Below are positions 49,578-56,475 of a DNA stretch of 64,000 nt, piece after piece. How positions within the stretch are numbered: the first letter of the stretch is position 1; every line of letters starts with the position of its first letter. This DNA is from an uncultured Christensenella sp. (GTDB lineage Bacteria > Bacillota > Clostridia > Christensenellales > Borkfalkiaceae), in the NCBI GenBank assembly GCA_905203015.1, contig CAJKUC010000005.1, positions 53,475-117,474 on the forward strand, written 5' to 3'. The notes beneath the pieces are model-generated. The model was not told the origin of the DNA. It did not search any database and saw only the letters and a program-made list of their open reading frames with translations. A program made the translations under genes and the position numbers.

Positions 49578-50132
49578 TCAGGCGTGCGCTTTTTTCCATT
49601 CGCGGATTTTTTCCAGAATCAGACTTTTATACGCCACGTTCGCGCCGCCTGCGGAAGAAAAACAAAGCGGCGGATACGCCACGCACCACCAGTTATCGCC
49701 TTCGCCGCTGCCGAGATATAAAATCAGCGATTCGTAATCCCCTTCGGGCAACGTCACCCCATCGTAAACGCGCGTGGGAAAATGTTCTGTTTTCAATTCC
49801 GCTTTCGCACCGTAAGAAAATCCGCGTTTTTTCAGCACCGCTTCCGCCGTTTCTTCCAAACCGCCGAAATTTTTCCGTATCGCCGCTTTCGCTTCTTCTT
49901 TATCTTTCGGTACGGCAAGTACGGGAATCAGAAATTCCACCACGGCATCGCGGATTTCGTATTTCACCTGCTGCGCTTCCCGCTCGTTGGAATCCGCGCG
50001 GATATGAATCCGAAGATATTCCGCCGTAACGCCGCCGTCGTTCCCGATCGCCGCCGCAGAAAACGCTGTAGCGATCAGCGCCGACAAAATTATTATGCCT
50101 GAGAGTAAGAAAGTTATGCACGATTTTTTCAT
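49578..50132 (-). CDS. spoIIR: Stage II sporulation protein R
   Basis: 184 residues. A secreted signal protein made in the forespore that triggers processing of pro-sigma-E in the mother cell. Signal peptide at residues 1-28 and the family motifs YLRIHIRADSNEREAQQVKY, RDAVVEFLIPVL, and GEGDNWWCVAYPPLCF are clear. GGGAGG precedes ATG. A forespore (sigma-F) promoter is expected, but I cannot pick one with confidence. Confidence 0.96.
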   Translation of the reverse strand: MKKSCITFLLSGIIILSALIATAFSAAAIGNDGGVTAEYLRIHIRADSNEREAQQVKYEIRDAVVEFLIPVLAVPKDKEEAKAAIRKNFGGLEETAEAVLKKRGFSYGAKAELKTEHFPTRVYDGVTLPEGDYESLILYLGSGEGDNWWCVAYPPLCFSSAGGANVAYKSLILEKIREWKKAHA

Positions 50133-50331
50133 AGTTTTTTATTCCTCCCGCCGCTACATACCGTCATTATATATAACGCGATCGCTTTTTATATTCTGCG
50201 CCTTTCATGACGAACTTCTCTTGCGATCGACGTATTTTTCACGGCAAAAAGGTTATAGCCCGATTACAGAATATTTATACGTTCACTTTGTAAAATAATT
50301 TTTCGATACCACGTTTCAGAATTATGAATAT

Positions 50332-50372
50332 ATAAAAACGGCGTTTTCCGCTTCGTTCGGAAAACGCCGTTT
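50332..50372 (-). terminator. Intrinsic terminator of the cysK-iscS-iscU operon
   Basis: Minus strand AAACGGCGTTTTCCG, 7-base loop, CGGAAAACGCCGTTT, TTATAT. The stem is perfect. Confidence 0.88.
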
Positions 50373-50403
50373 GTTTTTTATCGTAAACCAGATGTAATCG
50401 GAA

Positions 50404-50838
50404 TCACACCATGCAACAACCTTCGCAGTCTTCGTCTGCGGGGAATTTCGACTTATCGTATTCGATGCCGTTCTTATCGTAGTAATTCTTGATCGCGCGT
50501 TTGATCGCCTCTTCCGCAAGTACGGAACAGTGCATTTTATAAGCGGGCAATCCGTCGAGCGCCTCCGCCACCGCTTTATTCGTAAGTTCCAGCGCCTGCG
50601 AAAGGGGTTTGCCCTTGATCAGTTCCGTCGCCATCGAAGAAGACGCGATCGCGGAGCCGCAACCGAACGTCTCGAATTTTACGTCGGTGATAATATCGTT
50701 ATCTATCTTCAGATAAATTTTCATTATATCGCCGCATTTCGCATTGCCAACTTCCCCTACGCCGTCGGCATTTTCGATACTGCCTACGTTTCTCGGATTT
50801 CTGAAATGATCCATTACTTTTTCGCTGTACAAAGCCAT
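50404..50838 (-). CDS. iscU: Fe-S cluster assembly scaffold IscU/NifU-like
   Basis: 144 residues. The scaffold on which IscS-derived sulfur and iron form a cluster. Start LYSEKVMDHFRNPRNVGSIE is typical, and the three cluster cysteines lie in GNAKCGD, FGCGSA and KMHCSVLA. The end CEGCCMV adds further cysteines. ATG 50838 after GAGGAG. It lies 46 bases after iscS. Confidence 0.96.
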   Translation of the reverse strand: MALYSEKVMDHFRNPRNVGSIENADGVGEVGNAKCGDIMKIYLKIDNDIITDVKFETFGCGSAIASSSMATELIKGKPLSQALELTNKAVAEALDGLPAYKMHCSVLAEEAIKRAIKNYYDKNGIEYDKSKFPADEDCEGCCMV

Positions 50839-50884
50839 TGTTTTATTCTCCTCTTTCCGTTTTTCGTATGTACTGCGGCGCGCC

Positions 50885-52075
50885 TTAAATGACAAACGCC
50901 TTTTTCCCGCTGACTTTATCTTTCCACAGCGGAGACATTCCGCGCAGGTATCCGATAATTTCGGGAATCACTTCCAGCATATATTTTACGTCTTCTTCTG
51001 TATTTTCTTCGTTCAGGGAAAGCCGCAACGATCCGTGCGCCACTTCGTGCGGTCTGCCGATTGCCAGCAATACGTGGCTGGGATCGAGCGAGCCCGACGT
51101 ACAAGCCGAGCCGGACGAAGCGCAAACGCCTTTATCATCCAGCAACAGCAGCAGACTTTCGCCCTCTACCCCCTCGAAACAAAAACTTACGTTCCCGGGA
51201 AGACGATTTTCCTCGCTGCCGTTCAATTCTCCGTGCGGGATTTTTTTCAATCCGGCGATCAGTTCGTCGCGCAATGCAGTGACTTTCGCCGTATTCTTTT
51301 CCATATTGTCGCAGGCTTCCTGCAACGCCGCCGCCATAGATACGATTTCAGCGACGTTTTCCGTGCCCGCGCGTTTACCTCTTTCCTGCGCGCCGCCCTC
51401 GATCAAAGATTGCAGAGGAATCCCACGACGCACGTACAGCGCGCCGATCCCTTTCGGTCCGTGGAATTTATGCGCGGACATCGAAAGCATATCGATATTT
51501 TGTTCTTTTACGTTGATGGGAAGATGCCCCGCCGCCTGCACCGCATCGGTATGGAACGTAACGCCCTTTTCGCGGCACACCTTTCCGATTTCGCCGATCG
51601 GCAGAATCGAGCCGATCTCGTTATTCGCATACATCGTGGTCACGAGGCAGGTGTCGTCGCGGATTGCTTCTTTCACCTGCTCCGCCGTAATGTTTCCTTT
51701 CTTGCCCACGGGAAGCAGTTGAATCTCGAAGCCCACTTTTTCGAGTTTTTTCAGCGTATGCAGCACGGCATGATGCTCGAACGCCGTGGAAATAATATGT
51801 TTCTTTCCTTTGCGCGCGCCCGTTGCAGCCGCCGATAAAATCGCCTGATTATCCGATTCGCTGCCGCACGACGTGAAATAAATTTCGTTCTGCTCCGCGC
51901 CGATCAGCGCGGCAATCTGCTTACGCGCCGCCTGTAAAGATTCCGCCGCCCGTTGCCCTATGCCGTACAAACTCGACGCATTGCCGAAATTATCCTGCAA
52001 AAAAGGCAGCATCGCCTTTACGGCGGTATCGCTCATTCTCGTCGTTGCGGCGTTATCCGCATAAATTCTCTTCAT
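50885..52075 (-). CDS. iscS: Cysteine desulfurase IscS/NifS
   Basis: 396 residues. A PLP enzyme that removes sulfur from cysteine. YADNAATTRMS start, PLP lysine in SAHKFHGPKGIG, and the catalytic loop cysteine in CASSGSACTSGSLDPSHVL are present. Gene order cysK-iscS-iscU makes cysteine supply and Fe-S assembly one unit. GGGAGG lies upstream of ATG. Confidence 0.97.
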   Translation of the reverse strand: MKRIYADNAATTRMSDTAVKAMLPFLQDNFGNASSLYGIGQRAAESLQAARKQIAALIGAEQNEIYFTSCGSESDNQAILSAAATGARKGKKHIISTAFEHHAVLHTLKKLEKVGFEIQLLPVGKKGNITAEQVKEAIRDDTCLVTTMYANNEIGSILPIGEIGKVCREKGVTFHTDAVQAAGHLPINVKEQNIDMLSMSAHKFHGPKGIGALYVRRGIPLQSLIEGGAQERGKRAGTENVAEIVSMAAALQEACDNMEKNTAKVTALRDELIAGLKKIPHGELNGSEENRLPGNVSFCFEGVEGESLLLLLDDKGVCASSGSACTSGSLDPSHVLLAIGRPHEVAHGSLRLSLNEENTEEDVKYMLEVIPEIIGYLRGMSPLWKDKVSGKKAFVI

Positions 52076-52165
52076 ATGTCTTTGCCTCCCGTAATCTCCG
52101 TAAATCCTTCCCGTTTTCTTATACCCCGTAAAGCCGCTTTCTAACCGTATCCGTCCGATTTTTCG

Positions 52166-53095
52166 TTATTCGGCAAACATCGCCGTAGAAAGGTATCTGT
52201 CTCCGCCGTCGGGAAAAATCACAACGATGTTCTTTCCTTCGTTTTCCTTTCTCGAAGCCAACTGCACCGCCGCCGCGAGCGCCGCGCCCGAACTGATCCC
52301 CACCAGTACGCCTTCTTTCTTTCCCGTCAGTCTGCCGAACGCGAAAGCGTCGTCGCCCGATACGGGAATCACTTCGTCGTAAACGCCGGTATTGAGTATC
52401 TTCGGCACAAACCCGGCGCCGATTCCCTGAATCGTATGCGGTCCGCTCTTTCCCTCGGATAATACAGGCGAAGCCGCGGGTTCCACCGCCACCACTTTCA
52501 CCGCCGGATTTTTCAATTTCAGATACTCGCCTGCGCCCGTCACCGTACCGCCGGTGCCTACGCCCGCCACGAAAATATCCACTTTTCCGTCGGTATCTTC
52601 CCAGATTTCTTTTCCCGTTGTCTTTCTGTGCGCCGCGGGATTCGCGGGATTAACGAACTGCCCCGGAATAAACGCGTGCGGAATCTCTTTCGCCAGTTCG
52701 TCCGCTTTTTCGATCGCGCCTTTCATTCCTTTCTTTCCGTCCGTCAGCACCAGTTCCGCGCCGTATGCCTTCATCAGTTTTCTGCGCTCGACCGACATGG
52801 TATCCGGCATCACGATAATCACGCGGTAGCCGCGCGCCGTGCCCACCGCCGCAAGCCCGATCCCCGTGTTGCCGCTCGTCGGCTCTATAATCACGGAATC
52901 TTTGCAGATCAGCCCCTTTTCCTCGGCATCGTCGAGCATTTCTTTCGCCACACGGTCTTTCACCGATCCCGTAAGATTGAAATACTCCAGTTTCCCGAAA
53001 ATCCGCGCCTTTAAATTAAATTCTTTTTCAATGCCGCAAAGTTCCAGAAGCGGCGTGTGCCCGATCAGTTGATCGGCAGAAGAATAAATTTTCAT
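52166..53095 (-). CDS. cysK: Cysteine synthase (O-acetylserine sulfhydrylase)
   Basis: 309 residues. A PLP enzyme that makes cysteine from O-acetylserine and sulfide. PLP lysine in NLTGSVKDRVA, substrate loop EPTSGNTGIGLA, phosphate-binding GVGTGGTVTGAG and late VGISSGAALAA are all present. It begins the cysK-iscS-iscU operon, with an extended -10 promoter and a likely Rrf2 operator. Confidence 0.97.
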   Translation of the reverse strand: MKIYSSADQLIGHTPLLELCGIEKEFNLKARIFGKLEYFNLTGSVKDRVAKEMLDDAEEKGLICKDSVIIEPTSGNTGIGLAAVGTARGYRVIIVMPDTMSVERRKLMKAYGAELVLTDGKKGMKGAIEKADELAKEIPHAFIPGQFVNPANPAAHRKTTGKEIWEDTDGKVDIFVAGVGTGGTVTGAGEYLKLKNPAVKVVAVEPAASPVLSEGKSGPHTIQGIGAGFVPKILNTGVYDEVIPVSGDDAFAFGRLTGKKEGVLVGISSGAALAAAVQLASRKENEGKNIVVIFPDGGDRYLSTAMFAE

Positions 53096-53124
53096 GTCTT
53101 TGCCTCCCGCATTTTTTCGCCTAT

Positions 53125-53153
53125 ATTATAGCACTGAAAACATACCCTGTCAA
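53125..53153 (-). promoter_or_regulatory. Promoter and possible Rrf2 operator of cysK-iscS-iscU
   Basis: Minus strand TTGACA, 17 bases, TATAAT with extended TGC. ATACCCTGTCAATAGGTTTAT minus its last bases forms an imperfect dyad (ATACC...GGTTTAT, 53142-53162) over the -35, a likely site for the upstream Rrf2 regulator. Confidence 0.65.
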
Positions 53154-53188
53154 TAGGTTTATATACCAAAAAGAAAAAAATAATCGGA

Positions 53189-53659
53189 TTATTTTTTCCT
53201 CGCGTCGTAACACGCGCCTACGGTTTCGCCCTCTCCGCAGGCGCACACTCCCTCGCCGTCGGCAAACACATCGGCAAGCGTTACGCTTTTAAGGTAATCG
53301 TCGATCACCTTTTGCAGACGTTCCCATACGGGCAGCGTTTTGCACATGCCTGCGCGGGCACAGGGATTCGGCGTACATTCAAGACAGGAAACGGGCGAAA
53401 TCGAACCTTCGGAAAGGGAAAGAATTTCAAGCAACGTATAATCTTTCGCCTCGCGGACAAGGCGGTAGCCGCCGCCCTTGCCGCGCACGCCTTCCACCAG
53501 CCCCGCTTTCGCCAGCACCGCCACGATGCTCTCCAGATATTTTTCCGAAATCCCCTGCTCCGCGGCGATCTCGTTCAGCGTTACGTATTCTTCTTTATCA
53601 TGCGCCGCAAGCGCCAGCATCACCCGCACCGCATATCTTCCTTTCGTAGATATCAGCAT
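53189..53659 (-). CDS. Rrf2-family regulator, IscR/CymR-like
   Basis: 156 residues. Winged-helix start MLISTKGRYAVRVMLALAAH and recognition helix ISEKYLESIVAVLAKAGLV. The effector region holds four cysteines, CLEC at about 92-95 then CARAGMC, with the C-x5-C spacing of the IscR cluster site; the protein may bind an Fe-S cluster. The C-terminal tail adds CACGEGE and GACYD. CymR, the cysteine regulator, has no such cluster cysteines. It is upstream of cysK on the same strand and probably controls that operon and itself. GGGAGG before ATG. Confidence 0.93.
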   Translation of the reverse strand: MLISTKGRYAVRVMLALAAHDKEEYVTLNEIAAEQGISEKYLESIVAVLAKAGLVEGVRGKGGGYRLVREAKDYTLLEILSLSEGSISPVSCLECTPNPCARAGMCKTLPVWERLQKVIDDYLKSVTLADVFADGEGVCACGEGETVGACYDARKK

Positions 53660-53737
53660 ATCTCTTCCTCCCGTATGTCTCTTTTATCGTTTTCCGTTGC
53701 GTTTTTGTCGCTCTCCGCCGATAAAAATCGCTTTTTT

Positions 53738-54241
53738 TTATTCTTCGCCGTGCCATTTCAGGCGATGCAAATCCCCTTTTTCCGAAAGATTGCCGTATCC
53801 CGTCTGCCGCAACGCTTCATATACCGCCACCGCCACGGAATTGGACAAATTCAGAGATCTCGCTTCCGAAATCATCGGAATCCGCACGCAACTTTCCTCG
53901 TTCTCCACCAGTAATTCTTCAGGCAGCCCTTTCGTCTCTTTTCCGAACACCAGAAAATCCCCGTCGCGGAAACTTTCGTCACTGTGCGCTTTTTTCGCTT
54001 TCGTGGTGAAGAAGAAAAATCGCGCCCCCGCATTTTCTTTCCGCACCTCGTCAAAAGAATCATAATAGCGGATATCCACAAGATTCCAGTAATCGAGCCC
54101 CGCGCGTTTCAGATATTTATCCGAAATCTCGAAGCCGAACGGGCGCACCATATGAAGCACGGAGCCCGTCGCCGCGCATGTCCGCGCGATATTCCCCGCG
54201 TTCTGCGGAATTTCGGGCTCCACAAGTACAATATGAAACAT
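53738..54241 (-). CDS. trmL: tRNA (cytidine/uridine-34-2'-O)-methyltransferase TrmL
   Basis: 167 residues. A small SPOUT enzyme that methylates the wobble ribose of some tRNAs. FHIVLVEPEIPQNAGNIART is the typical start, FGKETKGLPEELL is motif 2 and RSLNLSNSVAVAVYEALRQ the knot motif 3. It is just upstream of the rrf2 gene. Confidence 0.95.
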   Translation of the reverse strand: MFHIVLVEPEIPQNAGNIARTCAATGSVLHMVRPFGFEISDKYLKRAGLDYWNLVDIRYYDSFDEVRKENAGARFFFFTTKAKKAHSDESFRDGDFLVFGKETKGLPEELLVENEESCVRIPMISEARSLNLSNSVAVAVYEALRQTGYGNLSEKGDLHRLKWHGEE

Positions 54242-54569
54242 TGTCTTTCTTTTTTCTCCGTTTTATTCGTCTTTTCCGCGAACGTCTCCTTCGCGGCGGC
54301 GCGGATTTGCACGCGCTCTTGCTTTTTTTCATTGATTATTTTAATACGGACGGGCGAAAAAAGCAAGCGTTTTACCTGTTTTCGGCAGTTTTTGCCCGTT
54401 TTTTCGTTAATTGCGGGCGTTTTTCTTCCATACGAGAACGATCGTTTCTAATTTTACCGAATTTTACCGTACATTTCCTGCGAATAAAACGCAAAATCGG
54501 AAACATACTGACGATACAAAGACGAAGCGAAAGCGGCGAAAGTCTTTTCAAGGAGGAAAAACAAAACAC
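54242..54569. other. Divergent region between trmL and the second rubrerythrin
   Basis: 328 bases. Contains the 10-base direct repeat AATTTTACCG twice (54450-54459 and 54460-54469) and a sigma-G-like promoter (54481-54510). No vegetative promoter with good boxes is seen on the plus strand; no gene is supported. Confidence 0.5.
54481..54510 (+). promoter_or_regulatory. Sigma-G-like promoter of the second rubrerythrin operon
   Basis: CGAATA, 17 bases, CATACTG, against the sigma-G consensus TGMATA, 17-18, CATAMTA; one mismatch in each box. The gene starts 60 bases downstream. Confidence 0.5.
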
Positions 54570-55163
54570 ATGCAATTTGAAAAAACGCAGACTTATCGGA
54601 ATCTGGCGCGTTCATTCGCGGGGGAATCCCAGGCGGGGATGCGCTATCAGTTGGTGGCTAAACAGGCGATGCAGGAAGGATACAAAACGCTCGCGGACGA
54701 GATCAGAACGATCGCGAAGAACGAAACGTATCACGCCAAACGCTTTTTCGAGACCATACAGGAAAAAGCGGGAAGCACGGAAAACATCGATATAGAAGCA
54801 GGCTATCCTTTTCATGCGGGATCGCTCGCGGATGGGCTGGCTTTCGCCGCCGCCGACGAAAAAGCGGAAACGGAAATTTATCCCGAATTCGCGGAAACGG
54901 CAAAAAAGGAAGGATTCGAGGACATCGCGGCATTATTCCGTCTCACAGAAAAAGTGGAAGAATCGCATCGCATTATCTTCGATTATCTTGCCAACGCCGT
55001 TAAAACGGATACTCTTTACGTCGCCGAATCTCCCGCCGTGTGGATCTGCAGCAACTGCGGCCACATGTATGTGGGCGAAAAGGCGTGGAAAAAGTGTCCG
55101 CTTTGCCAATCGGAACAAGGCTACGTGGATCTGCATCTGCCCTTCGAGGGCGTGAGAATCTGA
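54570..55163 (+). CDS. Second rubrerythrin
   Basis: 197 residues. Ferritin-like di-iron domain (SFAGESQAGMRYQLVAKQAM; NETYHAKRFFE; PEFAETAKKEGF; EKVEESHRIIF) and a C-terminal rubredoxin-like site CSNCGH and CPLCQ. It is diverged from the rubrerythrin at 25311 and lacks a Per box. A sigma-G-like promoter lies upstream and two tiny genes follow, so it may be made in the forespore; this is inference. AAGGAGG precedes ATG 54570. Confidence 0.95.
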   Translation: MQFEKTQTYRNLARSFAGESQAGMRYQLVAKQAMQEGYKTLADEIRTIAKNETYHAKRFFETIQEKAGSTENIDIEAGYPFHAGSLADGLAFAAADEKAETEIYPEFAETAKKEGFEDIAALFRLTEKVEESHRIIFDYLANAVKTDTLYVAESPAVWICSNCGHMYVGEKAWKKCPLCQSEQGYVDLHLPFEGVRI

Positions 55164-55223
55164 AAAAAGTCTTTCGCCGACTTCGACGTTTTGAATTTTT
55201 TATCTGAAAAAAAGGAGTTTTTT

Positions 55224-55355
55224 ATGAAGAAACAAAACAACAACGAAACAAAAAACAAAAAGTCTTCCACGAAAAATTGCAACGCAACGAAAAACTGCAA
55301 CGGTTGCGGCAAGAACACGCACGGCAAGAACGAGTATGAAGAAAACGACGACTAA
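55224..55355 (+). CDS. 43-residue Asn/Lys-rich small protein
   Basis: Starts MKKQNNNETKNKKSSTKN and carries cysteines in NCNATKNCNGCGKN. The last residues are acidic (EYEENDD). A strong ribosome site AAAGGAG lies nine bases before ATG, 60 bases after the rubrerythrin stop. It overlaps the start of the next small gene by 20 bases in another frame. Small Asn/Lys-rich peptides of this type occur among minor spore proteins; the function is unknown. Confidence 0.6.
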   Translation: MKKQNNNETKNKKSSTKNCNATKNCNGCGKNTHGKNEYEENDD

Positions 55356-55515
55356 ACGGTCGATTTCTTCCGCTTCGCGTTCCAAAACAGCGAACGTAAC
55401 GAAAAAAATCGCGGATCTGGTCGGGCTCGCTTCCAAAGCGGACGTCAACGGCAGTTACACGGGCAAGCCCGTAAACGCTTCGGAACGCCCCGTGCAGGAT
55501 GCGGACGATCTGTAA
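55336..55515 (+). CDS. 59-residue small protein ending PVQDADDL
   Basis: Starts MKKTTTKRSISSASRSK, a basic Ser/Thr-rich half, then KIADLVGLASKADVNGSYTG and an acidic end PVQDADDL. The ATG lies inside the previous gene, so translation would depend on coupling; its own ribosome site is weak (ACGAG). The clear two-part composition and clean frame up to a strong terminator favour a real gene. No known family can be named. Confidence 0.55.
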   Translation: MKKTTTKRSISSASRSKTANVTKKIADLVGLASKADVNGSYTGKPVNASERPVQDADDL

Positions 55516-55575
55516 AACGCCCGTTGCTTTTCTTTTATAACAACGGGACATAACGAAAAAACGATTCGGACAAAA

Positions 55576-55614
55576 AAATATCGGCGGCAAAAGAATTTTT
55601 GTCGTCGATATTTC
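55576..55614. terminator. Strong terminator between convergent genes
   Basis: AAATATCGGCGGCAAAA, GAA, TTTTTGTCGTCGATATTT (a few G-T pairs). Serves the small-protein operon and probably also the zinc-finger gene opposite. Confidence 0.8.
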
Positions 55615-55694
55615 ATTATTTCGATTTTTAAATACATACGCTTCCGTTTTTTCGCGAAAAACGTTTCAGTACGCAAAAAGCCTGCCGGTTTTTA

Positions 55695-56243
55695 TCAGAA
55701 ATCATCGTCGGCGCGGCGGCGTTTTTTCGCAGAGCCGCTCTTCGGCGTAGGCGCGACTTCGTCGTCGAACGAATCGTCGTCGTCATCTTCGTCATCGTCG
55801 TCGTCTTCGTCGTCGATATAATCGTCGGCGGAAACATACTCGAAATCGTCGTCGGAATCGGAAGATTCTTCTTCTTCCTCCTCTTCCTCCTCGTCGTCGT
55901 CGAGTTCGTCTTCTCCCACGGAAATTCCGAGATCTTCGCCCGTATCGTCGTCGTCGAGATAACTTCTCCACGCGTCGTCTTTATCCGGATCTTCCTCTTC
56001 TTCCTCCACGTCCTCTTCGTATTCGGATTTTTTCTTGCACTCGTCGCACATCTTTTCGCCTGCGCGCATATAATTTTCGCCGCAGATGGGGCAAAGTTCC
56101 GTTTCTTCCGTCTCCACTTCGTCCAGGTTATCGGTGAACGTCTTCTCTCCGTTCATTTCCATGCGGCACACTTCGCAAAATTCTTCCGAATCAGCGTCGA
56201 TAAAATTCAATTGACATCTGGGGCACAATTCGTATCTTGCCAT
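55695..56243 (-). CDS. Zinc-finger protein with hyperacidic tail
   Basis: 182 residues. The first ~70 hold four zinc-type pairs in two modules: CPRC and CEVC, then CPICG and CDEC. The remaining ~110 residues are mostly Asp and Glu, with runs of seven to nine acidic residues, ending in the basic KKRRRADDDF. No signal peptide. Start at 56243 after GAGGG; an upstream in-frame start is less supported. Acidic tails of this type mimic nucleic acid or hold basic partners. No function known. Confidence 0.8.
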   Translation of the reverse strand: MARYELCPRCQLNFIDADSEEFCEVCRMEMNGEKTFTDNLDEVETEETELCPICGENYMRAGEKMCDECKKKSEYEEDVEEEEEDPDKDDAWRSYLDDDDTGEDLGISVGEDELDDDEEEEEEEEESSDSDDDFEYVSADDYIDDEDDDDDEDDDDDSFDDEVAPTPKSGSAKKRRRADDDF

Positions 56244-56341
56244 AAACGTTGGTTTCCCTCTTTTTCCGTATTTTCGCATTGCCTTCACTGCGGCGGATCG
56301 GCAATTATCGCACATTTTTTCCGCCTGCGGCATTTTGCTAT

Positions 56342-56370
56342 ATTATATTAGTATTTTTTTCTTTTGTAAA
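56342..56370 (-). promoter_or_regulatory. Promoter of the zinc-finger acidic protein gene
   Basis: Minus strand TTTACA, 17 bases, TATAAT. Confidence 0.75.
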
Positions 56371-56429
56371 CTGTTTTTACCCGTTTTTTTATCTTTTTAA
56401 AAAAATTTTTCCGTTTTTCCGCAAAAGAA

Positions 56430-56456
56430 AAGTCGCTCCGTTACGAAACGACCTTT
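56430..56456 (-). terminator. Probable terminator of the second lipoprotein gene
   Basis: Minus strand GTCGTTTCG...ACGGAGCGAC with TTTTCTTTT following; the stem is imperfect. Confidence 0.5.
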
Positions 56457-56475
56457 CCTGCCTCATTCAAGGCTG

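Noticed and set aside
54450..54469. Direct repeat AATTTTACCG x2 as an insertion-site duplication
   Set aside because: The copies are adjacent with nothing between them; at most a regulator site, with no further support.
55790..55900. TCGTCG-rich stretch as a simple-sequence repeat or assembly artefact
   Set aside because: It stays in frame and encodes the Asp/Glu tail of the zinc-finger protein with mixed GAC, GAT and GAA codons.
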